From contig JBNKZU010000002.1 in assembly GCA_050301795.1 (NCBI GenBank), positions 1 to 64,000 of the forward strand: a DNA stretch of 64,000 nucleotides, written 5' to 3'. The DNA is from JBNKZU01 sp050301795 (lineage in GTDB: Bacteria > Pseudomonadota > Gammaproteobacteria > Thiohalomonadales > Thiohalomonadaceae). Position 1 is the stretch's first letter. Each line of letters begins with the position of its first letter. Below the pieces are notes generated by a model that was not told the origin of the DNA, did no database searches, and saw only the letters and a list, made by a program, of their open reading frames with translations. The translations under genes and the position numbers were made by a program. Positions 24,108 to 33,235 of this stretch are shown piece by piece.

Positions 24108-24783
24108 CAGACTCCAGCTTTCCATCTCTGAGATGGATCACCCGTTTGGCTCGATCTATCACGCGCTGATCGTGGGTTGAGAAGAGAAAGGTGATGCCAT
24201 CCTCTTCATTGAGTTTAACCATTAACTCCAACAAAGCATCGGCGGTGACAGAATCGACGTTAGCTGTTGGCTCATCGGCCAGAACGATCGCTGGCTGGGT
24301 CACAATGGCACGTGCAATCGCAACACGCTGTTGTTGGCCTCCAGACATCTCATCGGGGCGACGATGCTCTAACCCCTCTAGACCAACTTCTTTCAGAATC
24401 TTGATTACGCGCTCTTTACGCTCCTGTTCTTCAACACCCTGTAGTGCGAGTACAAACTCCGCATTCTCAAACGCGGTTAAAACGGGAATTAGATTATAGG
24501 CTTGAAAGACAAACCCGATACGATCACGTCGAACCGCAGAAAGCTCAGTTCGATTGAGCGTAGATAGATCGCACCCTTCAAGAAAGATCTTTCCTGAGCT
24601 AGGGTCATCCAATGCGCCAATCATATTTAGCACCGTGGTTTTGCCTGAACCGGATGGACCGCAGAGTGTTGCGAACGCTCCTTTGTAAATGGTCAGATCA
24701 AGATGATCTACAGCATGAACCTCAGTATCACCTTGTTGGTAGCTACGGGTGAGTTGTTGTAGTTTTACAATTTCTTCATTCAT
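24091..24783 (-). CDS. ABC transporter ATPase, LolD/MacB type
   Basis: 230 residues. Walker A GPSGSGKTTVLN near residue 40, Q-loop FQAYNLIPVLTAFENAEF near 92, signature MSGGQQQRVAIARA near 143, Walker B IVLADEPTANVD, and the switch His in FSTHDQ. Belongs to the MacB/LolD/FtsE group, which drives lipoprotein release or mechanotransmission rather than classical import. Start set at ATG 24783; a GTG at 24792 is possible. Directly follows the second permease gene. Confidence 0.9.
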   Translation of the reverse strand: MNEEIVKLQQLTRSYQQGDTEVHAVDHLDLTIYKGAFATLCGPSGSGKTTVLNMIGALDDPSSGKIFLEGCDLSTLNRTELSAVRRDRIGFVFQAYNLIPVLTAFENAEFVLALQGVEEQERKERVIKILKEVGLEGLEHRRPDEMSGGQQQRVAIARAIVTQPAIVLADEPTANVDSVTADALLELMVKLNEEDGITFLFSTHDQRVIDRAKRVIHLRDGKLESDETRS

Positions 24784-24794
24784 AGTATTCACGA

Positions 24795-26033
24795 TTAGAT
24801 GTTTTTTAAGCTTTCAACCGGTGGTGTATTTATGGCGCGATAGGCAGGATAAAGCCCGGCGAGTACTGTTAATGAAAACACACCAGCAAGAATAAATATC
24901 GCGCTTTGTGTAAATAACCGGATATGCATTATCGGCTCAACCAACACCCCTCCTGCGTTGTAGTCACCACCCATAGCCTCGCTGAAATCGATGCCAACGG
25001 TATAGAGAAAATAGAACCAGGGCGCAGTGATCAGCGAGCCAACAATCAACCCGAAAAGCCCCAACCAGACAGATTCCATCATAATGAGTTTGAACAGGTT
25101 TTTGGGTGTCATACCCACCGCCATCATCACACCAAATTCACGACTGCGTTCGAGCACACTCATCAACAGCGTGTTGAGAATACCTGCAGCAATCACAAGT
25201 CCAACCAGAACCTGGCTCAGGTAGTTGGTGCTACGATCCAGGGTGATCAGTGCTGCAAGATCTCCTTGTGTTTCACGCCAGCTTAAGACCTCGGTGTTAT
25301 CAAAACTCAGACGCTGTTTAAGCTTGTCTCTAACGTCGGTAGAGTATCGTTGATCATGAATAATGACGGTGATCATTGAGGCCTCATCCGGCTGGTAACC
25401 AAGAATCTTTCGAACCTTATTTAAACCGAGTAGTGCCAGCGCGCCATCAGCCTCATCAACACCGGTATGAAAGATTGCACTGACCCTGGCAACATCTCCG
25501 ACGATCTCTCCATTAACATCGGTTGTGGTGTAAACAATCTTTTTGCCCAGTTTAAGGTTTAGTTTCTCAGCCATTAATGAACCGATCACAATCCCTCTGC
25601 TGTCAGAGTGATCAAAAACTTCGCCTTCGATGATGTTTTTCATCATCAGGTTATATTCGGCCGACTCCTGCTCTGGATCAATCGCGATAAAACTGCCCCC
25701 GATAGATTTACTGGCACTGGCAAACATCGCCTGCCCCATAATTCGTGTAGCTGAGGCTGAGATTTCACTCATTGATGCAAGTTGTTCCCGAATTTGGGTG
25801 GTGTGAGTTAGTCGTTTATCTAAAGTTGGTGAAGCGTTATACCCTTCAGCCTCAATCGTTACATGACCAAAGCCCATCGTTGCACCAGCATCAATCATTT
25901 CTGTGTAGAAATAGTCGCCGGTTCCTGTAAAGGTCACAGACAGAAAGATACCGAAGCCGATTGAAATCCCGGTAATAATGGTTCGGCGTTTACTTCGCCA
26001 TAGATTCTTCCAAGCCAGTTTAAAGAGATTCAT
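24795..26033 (-). CDS. FtsX/LolE-type ABC permease 2
   Basis: 412 residues from ATG 26033 (MNLFKLAWKNLWRSKRRTII); the frame is open farther upstream but that part overlaps the preceding permease gene. Layout is one N-terminal membrane helix (about residues 20-42), a large periplasmic MacB-like core domain, and three C-terminal helices containing SREFGVMMAVGMTPKNLFKLIMMES, the typical FtsX-domain coupling region. Partner of the permease at 26044-27264, so probably a heterodimer as in LolC/LolE. Confidence 0.88.
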   Translation of the reverse strand: MNLFKLAWKNLWRSKRRTIITGISIGFGIFLSVTFTGTGDYFYTEMIDAGATMGFGHVTIEAEGYNASPTLDKRLTHTTQIREQLASMSEISASATRIMGQAMFASASKSIGGSFIAIDPEQESAEYNLMMKNIIEGEVFDHSDSRGIVIGSLMAEKLNLKLGKKIVYTTTDVNGEIVGDVARVSAIFHTGVDEADGALALLGLNKVRKILGYQPDEASMITVIIHDQRYSTDVRDKLKQRLSFDNTEVLSWRETQGDLAALITLDRSTNYLSQVLVGLVIAAGILNTLLMSVLERSREFGVMMAVGMTPKNLFKLIMMESVWLGLFGLIVGSLITAPWFYFLYTVGIDFSEAMGGDYNAGGVLVEPIMHIRLFTQSAIFILAGVFSLTVLAGLYPAYRAINTPPVESLKNI

Positions 26034-26043
26034 ATCATTTATC

Positions 26044-27264
26044 TCATCGATGATTAATCGCTTGAACCGGACGAATAACCGCCGCCTTAATAGCCGGATA
26101 GATAATCGCCAAGGAGGCAATAATAAAGAGTAGTGCAACGGGCAATATGATGGCGTTAGGTGTGACATAGGCACGCCAGATCGTATCCATCGCAATACCA
26201 CCAAAAGAGATACCCGACGAGATACTGCTCAGATCAATGCCGTTGGCCTGAAAGTAGTACGCCATCGGTACACCAAGAACCAGCATCAGAACCGCAGCAA
26301 TAACGACCTGAATCTGGGTTTCAATAAAGATTAAAGAGATTAACCTCCAGGGGCTAAACCCGAGCGCCTTCATCACGCCAAACTCGCGAATGCGTTCAAA
26401 AACACTCATTAGCATCGCATTGAGTACGACCATCGCAACAGCAACATAGGTGATCAGAATCATTACAATGGTTGAGGCATCAGCGCTATCGAGAAGGTTG
26501 GCAATAACTGGCATCAGTTCCCGCCAGTTTTTAACCTCATTGCCGTCGGCAACCGCAACAATATCAGCTACTTTCTGTTCCATTGGTAATTCATGATGCG
26601 GGTGCATAATGACAATTTCATGGCTTTGATCAGGTACAGCCATCAATTGTCGGAACGCGGTATCGACCATGAAAAATCCAGCCCGATCAATCGCCTCACC
26701 GACCGATTTTAAGATGCCACGAATGTTATAGAGTGCATTTGCCATCGACCCGTCGGCTGCTTGGCTGACAATCACCACCTCATCCCCAATCTTAACGCCC
26801 AGGGTATGAGCCAATCGACGACCGACTACAACTTCATTTGGGTAATTCCGACTTAACCATTGACCGCTAATGAGATGTTTATGAATTTGAGTGACCTTCA
26901 TCTCTCGCTCAATATCAATACCACGTAGCTGGACACCCGCAGAGGCTGTTCCTGCGGCAACCAGACCGAAGCCATATAATCTCGGCGCAGCCGGAATACC
27001 TTTTTGTGCAAGAGCCAAGAGAATTTGTTGATCCTCTTTTATGCGTTTATAGAGATCGGGATCTTTACGATAGCCTTCTGCATGGATCTGGATCTCACCG
27101 CTATTCATGGAGATGGCATTTTGTTCGCTATCAGCAAGCATACCCTCCATTAATGCGGCATAGAGGATCATAATGCCTCCAGCAAACCCCATTGCAAAGA
27201 TTGTTACCAGAGAGCGGTGTCTGTGACGCCAGACATTCCTTATTGCCATTCTAAACACTTGCAT
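26044..27264 (-). CDS. FtsX/LolC-type ABC permease 1
   Basis: 406 residues from ATG 27264, which shares a base with the stop of the LolA-like gene (TGATG). N-terminal MAIRNVWRHRHRSLVTIFAM helix, periplasmic domain, then three helices with IREFGVMKALGFSPWRLISLIFIE. Same architecture as the next gene and clearly related to it, consistent with duplication. Members export or extract lipids and lipoproteins; the substrate here is unknown. Confidence 0.88.
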   Translation of the reverse strand: MQVFRMAIRNVWRHRHRSLVTIFAMGFAGGIMILYAALMEGMLADSEQNAISMNSGEIQIHAEGYRKDPDLYKRIKEDQQILLALAQKGIPAAPRLYGFGLVAAGTASAGVQLRGIDIEREMKVTQIHKHLISGQWLSRNYPNEVVVGRRLAHTLGVKIGDEVVIVSQAADGSMANALYNIRGILKSVGEAIDRAGFFMVDTAFRQLMAVPDQSHEIVIMHPHHELPMEQKVADIVAVADGNEVKNWRELMPVIANLLDSADASTIVMILITYVAVAMVVLNAMLMSVFERIREFGVMKALGFSPWRLISLIFIETQIQVVIAAVLMLVLGVPMAYYFQANGIDLSSISSGISFGGIAMDTIWRAYVTPNAIILPVALLFIIASLAIIYPAIKAAVIRPVQAINHR

Positions 27265-28040
27265 CAACGACTCCGACGCAGACGGTTTATTGAGAAAAAG
27301 TTATCAGAAAGATCAATATTAAGATCCAGTTCCTGATAGATAATCTCGGTATACTCTTGTGGCTTATCACTGGGGATTACGCGCATTACCGCAGGGCGCT
27401 CTGCTCCTGCTATCATTTTAAAATCACCAAACACAATACTGCGAGCCTCCACCATATCTTCATCGTAGAAGACCTCAAACAGGGGTAGGTAGTCTTCAGC
27501 GCGCACAATTAACATCACCTTTCCCCAGACCACAGTGGCATCCTCTTTGGGGATGAGTGTGAACTCAATGATATCAATGCCATCGCGTTTACCTTCAAAG
27601 GTGACAGCCGGGGTGTAATCCTCCTCCATTCGTGATTCCCGAACTAGATCATCGTTGGTGAAATGGCTGCCCATCCAGGATCCCATCATCATACCGGATG
27701 TGAGGCGTATGGTTCGATCAGTTCGAGGGAGATAGCTATAGATATGTTTATCAGACTTCAGGGTCGCAGTGCCTTTCTCTTTTAAAGGTGAAAGGATTTT
27801 AACCAATGTCTTGTCAGTTCCTTTGGACCAAGCCTCCATCTTCATGTGGCGCTCATAATGCTCTGTTCGGACATTCATGGTGATGACAGAGTATGAAGAG
27901 TCTCCCCGCCACATATCATCGACCTTGGCAAGAATCTCTTTGGCACGATTGATCTGCTTGGTGGAGAGCGTTTCACTGTTTACCATTTGAGGTAAGGCCA
28001 GAAACAGAGAGACGATAATAAAAACTTTAAATCGATTCAT
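27264..28040 (-). CDS. LolA-like outer-membrane lipoprotein-sorting family protein
   Basis: 258 residues. Signal peptide MNRFKVFIIVSLFLALPQMV, cleaved near VNSETL. No lipobox, so periplasmic. The mature part matches, by my recognition, the family annotated as outer membrane lipoprotein-sorting proteins (PF17131, LolA fold): WRGDSSYSVITMNV, KILSPLKEKGTATLK, IYSYLPRTDRTIRL, MGSHFTNDDLVRES. Such proteins have the open beta-barrel-like fold that carries acyl chains. First gene of the operon with two permeases, ATPase and outer-membrane barrel. It is not the housekeeping LolA, which normally is about 180-200 residues of mature sequence. Confidence 0.8.
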   Translation of the reverse strand: MNRFKVFIIVSLFLALPQMVNSETLSTKQINRAKEILAKVDDMWRGDSSYSVITMNVRTEHYERHMKMEAWSKGTDKTLVKILSPLKEKGTATLKSDKHIYSYLPRTDRTIRLTSGMMMGSWMGSHFTNDDLVRESRMEEDYTPAVTFEGKRDGIDIIEFTLIPKEDATVVWGKVMLIVRAEDYLPLFEVFYDEDMVEARSIVFGDFKMIAGAERPAVMRVIPSDKPQEYTEIIYQELDLNIDLSDNFFSINRLRRSR

Positions 28041-28131
28041 TCGACGATCCCTTTGTTTTATTTACTCTAGTGTAGGACAACGGTGATCATCTTGAAAGTT
28101 CAATGTCGTGGTAGTTATGCATTCAAGCACA

Positions 28132-28137
28132 TATAAT
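28132..28137 (+). promoter_or_regulatory. Candidate -10 element upstream of hisC
   Basis: Consensus TATAAT 33 bases before the hisC ATG. No convincing -35 hexamer is found 16-18 bases upstream, so the assignment rests on the -10 and its position only. Confidence 0.35.
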
Positions 28138-28169
28138 TCCGACTTTATGAAATCAGAATCCATGGTGCC

Positions 28170-29255
28170 ATGAGCAATATAGCAGAGCAACTTATCCGTC
28201 AGGCCATTCGAGCCATCTCTTCATATCATGTACCGGATCCAGGTGATCTGATTAAACTGGATGCGATGGAAAACCCATATAGCTGGCCAGAATCGATGCG
28301 TGAGGAGTGGTTAACGCTTATGGCGAATATCGATATGAATCGATATCCGGATCCATCAGCGAGCGGTTTACATTCACTGATTCGTCAAACGATGGCTATT
28401 CCTGACGAGATGGCGATCATCTTTGGTAACGGCTCGGATGAGTTGATTCAGATTATGGCTCAAGCGGTAGCAGAGCCAGGTCGTACAATTATGGCGCCCG
28501 AACCGAGCTTTGTGATGTATCAGATGATTTCGACCTTTACCAATATGGAATATGTTGCGGTTCCGTTGAATGATGATTTTTCATTAAACCGCAAACAGAT
28601 GTTAGCAGCGATAGAAGAGCACCAACCAGCGATAATATTTCTTGCCTACCCGAACAACCCGACCGGAAACCTCTTTGATGATGATGTCATTGAGGAGATA
28701 TTGCATAAAGCTGACGGATTGGTCGTTGTTGATGAGGCCTACCATGCATTTGCCGGAAAAAGCTGGATGGGAAGACTCGGAGCGTTTGATAACCTGGTAG
28801 TGATGCGAACCTTGTCAAAACTCGGACTTGCAGGATTACGACTGGGCGTTCTTGCAGGACCATCGGCACTATTAACAGAGTTTGACAAGGTAAGGCTTCC
28901 CTATAATATCAATGTGTTAACGCAAGCGAGTGTTGGTTTTGCACTTGAGCGTATCGAGCTTTTTAATCATCAAACCGCAGCGATTCGCAATGAACGGGAG
29001 TGGTTGTTTAATCAGTTACAGCAACGTGAAACCATCTACCCATATCCATCAGCAGCCAACTTTATTCTCTTTAAAATCGTGCGGGGTAGTGCTGATAGTG
29101 TTTTTAATGCCATAAAGGAGAATGGTGTATTGATTAAAAACATGAGTAAAACCACAGGGCCGTTGGCAAACTGTCTGCGGGTGACTGTTGGAAAACCAGA
29201 TGAGAATACTGCGTTTTTAAATGCTCTTGATAAGGTTTTAAATTCAGAGGATTAA
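28170..29255 (+). CDS. hisC: Histidinol-phosphate aminotransferase
   Basis: 361 residues, typical. Class II aminotransferase fold with LDAMENPYSWP near the start, GNGSDELIQ, AYPNNPTGN, VVDEAYHAFAG, and the PLP-binding Lys in MRTLSKLGLAGLRLG near residue 216. Converts imidazole-acetol phosphate to histidinol phosphate in histidine synthesis. In Pseudomonas hisC is followed by algW; here two large genes intervene before the DegS-like protease. Weak ribosome-binding site. Confidence 0.92.
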   Translation: MSNIAEQLIRQAIRAISSYHVPDPGDLIKLDAMENPYSWPESMREEWLTLMANIDMNRYPDPSASGLHSLIRQTMAIPDEMAIIFGNGSDELIQIMAQAVAEPGRTIMAPEPSFVMYQMISTFTNMEYVAVPLNDDFSLNRKQMLAAIEEHQPAIIFLAYPNNPTGNLFDDDVIEEILHKADGLVVVDEAYHAFAGKSWMGRLGAFDNLVVMRTLSKLGLAGLRLGVLAGPSALLTEFDKVRLPYNINVLTQASVGFALERIELFNHQTAAIRNEREWLFNQLQQRETIYPYPSAANFILFKIVRGSADSVFNAIKENGVLIKNMSKTTGPLANCLRVTVGKPDENTAFLNALDKVLNSED

Positions 29256-29320
29256 TGCTATTTTGTACTAGTAGCAAGGGATAATCATGGTATAGATATT
29301 TAGAAATGGAGTTAAAAGGA

Positions 29321-32125
29321 ATGTTCAGGACACATAACCTCTCACTGATAACATTTGCGTTACTTTTCTCGCTAATCTCTGGTTGTTCGAGTAGCAGCGA
29401 TTCAAACAATAATCCCTCAACAGGTGGTTCCTCTGTTATCGGTGCCACATTATCCGGCGTGGCAGCCAAAGGTATTATCTATAATGGCACAGTTACAGCG
29501 TATGAACTCGATGCGTCTGGAAATACTTTGCGAACGGTAGGAAATGCGACGACTGACAGACAGGGATTGTACGAACTCTCATTATCATCTGGATACAGTG
29601 GTGGACCACTTGTGGTCATTATTACAAATAACTCTGAGACTGAGATGAAATGTGATGCACTTCAGGGATGTGGGATTCGAACGGACTCAATCACTGACAT
29701 TAATAATGTCATTGATTATGGTGAGTGGTATACGCCGATATCTTTAAGCATGAAGGCAGTTATTCCGGTTGCCAATAGTAATGAGAAAATATCAGTAAAT
29801 GTTACCCCATTCACGCATCTGGCTGCGCAAAAGGTTCTTGAGTCAGGTAATGTCACTGAAGTATCTGTCAGGACATCAAATTCAAAAGTCTCAAACTTAC
29901 TAGGCGGTATTGATATTCTAAATACTCGACCAATAGATATTACTGAAAGTAGTAAAATCAGCTCTTCCAGCCCTACTCAGATTTCGTATGCTGCTTTTGG
30001 AGCAGGGATTGCCAGTTTGGCTGATACTGATACTTACGGACAGTTAGATGTAGAAAGCACTCTAAATAAGCTTTCAGATTCAGTTGTAGATGACTCTATA
30101 AATGCCGATGATGATGATGTATCAACAATTTCACTTCAAGAGATTGTAACTGCGACCGACGCTATTTTTACCGCACAAGGTATTACTGATACTTCAGGTG
30201 TTGTGTTAACACTTGAACAGAAAATAAGTGTTGCTAGAGCCGGATCAGGAACTGTCATTATCAAGGCGTCAGATACAGTTGGGTTAAGTGATATGGGCAG
30301 AGCAAAGGCGATGGTTGCTGATGTCAGGACATGGGGTGATGCATATATTCATGATATGAAAATGAAACAACAGTTGTTTGACGAGAAAGTGGCTGTTGCA
30401 AAAAAAACAATCGGACAATATGACTATACAGACTCTAGGGATGCAACGGTTGTAATCGGCTGGGCTATTAGTGCGGGATTGAGTTATTTAAGCAATACCA
30501 TTACAGACATTAATCAGTATCAGTCTGGTTTGGACTGGAATAATTGTACAAACTCATATAGTTGTGCACCTTTTTATCCGTTTAAATCAGGTGATATATC
30601 TGTCTCATCGAACAATAATATTACTACGATTAAAGTCTCAAATGCGATACACGAGTGGATAGCCGCTCATGATAATAGTTCTCATTTCTTGACAGTAAAT
30701 GTGACTTTTTCTATTCCTGAAACAGGAAAAAGTGGCAATGTATTGTCACTTTCTCTAGATATCGCAGAACTTCAATATCCTTATCATACCTATAATTCAA
30801 ACGGGACAGTGGCTTTAGCTCTAAATAAGGATGTTATTTATGATTATGAATCATTTGGGACGACTAATCCTTCGTTTGTTCCAGAAAATATTGACAGTAT
30901 TTTGTTTGAGTTAGATTCGTCTGAAAAAATCACTCATGATATATCTGATCTGGTTGACTATTACCAGAATGGAATACCTTTAGCTAGTGACTGGGTTGCT
31001 ACAGCATTAGTTAACCCGGTGATTATCAAAGGTACGTTTAAAATAATGATATATCACAAGTATGCCTCAATAGTTGATGTCGATACTCGAGAGCAACGAA
31101 ATGTGCTTATTGCGATAATCCCTGGATTATATCAAATGAGAGGGGTTCAGCAGGTAGTTGATTCTATAACCGATTCAGTAATTGATGAGGTGGATGTCAA
31201 TTTAAACATTAGTAGCAATAATATCGAAAACTATTTGCCATTTTCATATTCACAGGGAACAAAATATTCAGAGGTTTTTGGTATGCCTGCAGTTTCATGG
31301 GCGTACTATGATAGTGACAATGATTCGATTATCGATAGTTTTAAACTGATTAATCATGAAGGGACAAGTGTTGACATCACACCCACAAAAATTATCGGAG
31401 AATTTTCATATACGTTGAACTGTAAAAGTTCAGATTGGTTTGGATGTCCGTTTTTTTGGTGGGGTACACCCAACAAAGGGATAATCTACGCTGCAGATAT
31501 TCAACAAGCTGTTCAGAATGAATCGGTTGATTCTACTGGTGTTATTTCGATTAATGAAATAATGAATACATATTATGGAGAGTTTAGAAACATTGTTAGT
31601 ATCAGTGATACAACATCTGTTTCATACGATCTTTCTGTTGATGGGACAATTGATCCAATACTTACTGAGCCGAAAATTCCATTTTTGAGTCTCTATATAA
31701 AAGATCATCAGAATGTAAATAATTGGATACACTGGATTGTAAGCACCCAGTTTAGGGTTGCATTTGATGATCTTCCTGATGTTGATGTGACTTTCACAGC
31801 AGAGAGGAGGAGTTACACAAATACATATGTTAGCTTTAAAGTCTCTTACGATGAAAAGAATCTTACTTTCCATCTTGAAAAAGAAAAAACAGATGGTGGT
31901 ATTACAACATACCCATCAAAACCTTCAGTTGTAATCACAAATCAGGATGGATTTGTGTTGAAATTGATATTCGATACAGTAATCAGTAGCGATTTGCTAG
32001 AAACACAAGTGTTGAATACAAGCGAAAGTAAACTTTTGTATAACAATGTTGAATATGCGTTCTTAAGTGAATTTAATGGGTTATTACGAATAGATTATGT
32101 TGATGGGACATTTGAGATTTTCTGA
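29321..32125 (+). CDS. Giant hypothetical lipoprotein
   Basis: 934 residues from ATG 29321 with AAAAGGA upstream. Signal peptide with lipobox LISGC, lipid Cys22, then a Ser/Asn linker. Residues about 45-100 (SGVAAKGIIYNGTVTAYELD... TTDRQGLYELSLSSGYSGG) look like a carboxypeptidase-regulatory-like beta-sandwich often found at the N-terminus of large surface lipoproteins. The rest is unrecognised, rich in Ser, Thr, Asp and Asn, with an Asp run DADDDD-like at about 265. A/T-rich relative to neighbours. Followed by a hairpin and a second barrel gene; the pair may form a surface complex. Confidence 0.7.
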   Translation: MFRTHNLSLITFALLFSLISGCSSSSDSNNNPSTGGSSVIGATLSGVAAKGIIYNGTVTAYELDASGNTLRTVGNATTDRQGLYELSLSSGYSGGPLVVIITNNSETEMKCDALQGCGIRTDSITDINNVIDYGEWYTPISLSMKAVIPVANSNEKISVNVTPFTHLAAQKVLESGNVTEVSVRTSNSKVSNLLGGIDILNTRPIDITESSKISSSSPTQISYAAFGAGIASLADTDTYGQLDVESTLNKLSDSVVDDSINADDDDVSTISLQEIVTATDAIFTAQGITDTSGVVLTLEQKISVARAGSGTVIIKASDTVGLSDMGRAKAMVADVRTWGDAYIHDMKMKQQLFDEKVAVAKKTIGQYDYTDSRDATVVIGWAISAGLSYLSNTITDINQYQSGLDWNNCTNSYSCAPFYPFKSGDISVSSNNNITTIKVSNAIHEWIAAHDNSSHFLTVNVTFSIPETGKSGNVLSLSLDIAELQYPYHTYNSNGTVALALNKDVIYDYESFGTTNPSFVPENIDSILFELDSSEKITHDISDLVDYYQNGIPLASDWVATALVNPVIIKGTFKIMIYHKYASIVDVDTREQRNVLIAIIPGLYQMRGVQQVVDSITDSVIDEVDVNLNISSNNIENYLPFSYSQGTKYSEVFGMPAVSWAYYDSDNDSIIDSFKLINHEGTSVDITPTKIIGEFSYTLNCKSSDWFGCPFFWWGTPNKGIIYAADIQQAVQNESVDSTGVISINEIMNTYYGEFRNIVSISDTTSVSYDLSVDGTIDPILTEPKIPFLSLYIKDHQNVNNWIHWIVSTQFRVAFDDLPDVDVTFTAERRSYTNTYVSFKVSYDEKNLTFHLEKEKTDGGITTYPSKPSVVITNQDGFVLKLIFDTVISSDLLETQVLNTSESKLLYNNVEYAFLSEFNGLLRIDYVDGTFEIF

Positions 32126-32147
32126 TGCCAATAATTTAATGAATGGA

Positions 32148-32175
32148 GGGTGATAGTTTTCTATCACCCTTTTTT
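32148..32175 (+). terminator. Terminator-like hairpin touching the next start codon
   Basis: Perfect 9-bp stem gggtgatag / ctatcaccc (32148-32156 and 32161-32169), loop tttt, then six T (32170-32175). The T-run is followed at once by ATG 32176 of the next gene. GGAGGG at 32145-32150 partly lies in the left arm. It could stop the lipoprotein transcript, or act as a control element for the barrel gene. Confidence 0.75.
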
Positions 32176-33234
32176 ATGAATAAAATATTTATATTTCTCT
32201 ACTGTCTGGTTTTGATCGATGTATATGCCGATGCATCAGAGCTGTATATGTCGGCTAATAGTTTTTCGTATAGTGCACCAACGTCTATCCAGTCTATTGC
32301 TGGCGAGTGGAATGATTCTGTGAGTGATGGCTCAGTTGGCATTAGCCATTCAATGGCTGAAACAGGCTTTATCCTGAATGGATATAAATTTGGTCTGGTT
32401 GAACGACGCGATTATCAATATCGATTTAACTCTGAAACAATTCAGGCTCTGTATCAGATCAATAATAGTCAGGTACTGGATGGTTCCCAGCAGTATAAAC
32501 TTTATATTGATGCAAATTCATTGATAAGACGAGGTCTTAAATTTGGGTACTCCACGCGAACAATGGATAACCTGATATTTGAATTATCAGCATCAGTATT
32601 AAAAGGATATGAATTGGTAAATGGAACCATAGACGGATGGGCAAGTGGTGGTAATAGTAGTCATGTTGCCTTTGATGTTGATTATATCTATTCCAGAGAT
32701 CTGTTATTTAATCGTATTTCCGATGAACCGGACAGCATTGGGTATGCTTTTGATTTTTCAACAAGCTGGAAGCCGGCGGAAAGGATTAATCTGAATCTTG
32801 ATATCATTGATCTCTTATCGGAAATTAAATGGTTTAATGCGCCTGCAACTGAAGCAACTGTAGATAGTGATTACAGTCGATATGATGCAAATGGCTATCG
32901 ACAGATTCTGCCTGCGGCATCAGGACAGGATTCAAACAGGGACTTTGTTCAGACCATTGATCCAAAAACTTTTCTGGAAGCTCGTTATCGGCTAATTAAA
33001 AACGAAAATATTCTTTTAAAATATCATCGTTTTCCTGAGATAGATTTTGTCTATATGGGATATGAATATGAAACGGATGTGTCCCGTTTCTCAGCATCAT
33101 ATTCTCCACAACATAAAATAGTAACCCTCGAATATACTATCAATGGAAATGCCTTTAGCTTTACGACAGATGATTTAGCTATTCATAAAGCACATGCATT
33201 TGGTATAGGCGTTAATCTACATTATGAGTTTTGA
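32176..33234 (+). CDS. Probable outer-membrane beta-barrel protein
   Basis: 352 residues from ATG 32176. Signal peptide MNKIFIFLYCLVLIDVYA, then beta-strand-like alternation with many Tyr, Asp and Asn (RRDYQYRFNSETIQALYQIN), ending AHAFGIGVNLHYEF with the terminal Phe of outer-membrane barrels. An in-frame ATG at 32143 would put a non-signal extension in front and is less likely. Family unknown. Separated from the giant lipoprotein only by the hairpin. Stop is 1 base from the convergent protease gene. Confidence 0.65.
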   Translation: MNKIFIFLYCLVLIDVYADASELYMSANSFSYSAPTSIQSIAGEWNDSVSDGSVGISHSMAETGFILNGYKFGLVERRDYQYRFNSETIQALYQINNSQVLDGSQQYKLYIDANSLIRRGLKFGYSTRTMDNLIFELSASVLKGYELVNGTIDGWASGGNSSHVAFDVDYIYSRDLLFNRISDEPDSIGYAFDFSTSWKPAERINLNLDIIDLLSEIKWFNAPATEATVDSDYSRYDANGYRQILPAASGQDSNRDFVQTIDPKTFLEARYRLIKNENILLKYHRFPEIDFVYMGYEYETDVSRFSASYSPQHKIVTLEYTINGNAFSFTTDDLAIHKAHAFGIGVNLHYEF

Positions 33235-33235
33235 G

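Noticed and set aside
24795..26204. Longer form of the second permease, starting at 26204
   Set aside because: The extra 57 residues overlap the first permease and do not look like a signal or membrane segment; MNLFKLAWKNLW at 26033 is the normal FtsX-type start.
28041..28169. Promoter for the minus-strand Lol-like operon
   Set aside because: A TTGAAC and a TACACT exist on the minus strand but are 23 bases apart, too far for a sigma-70 promoter.
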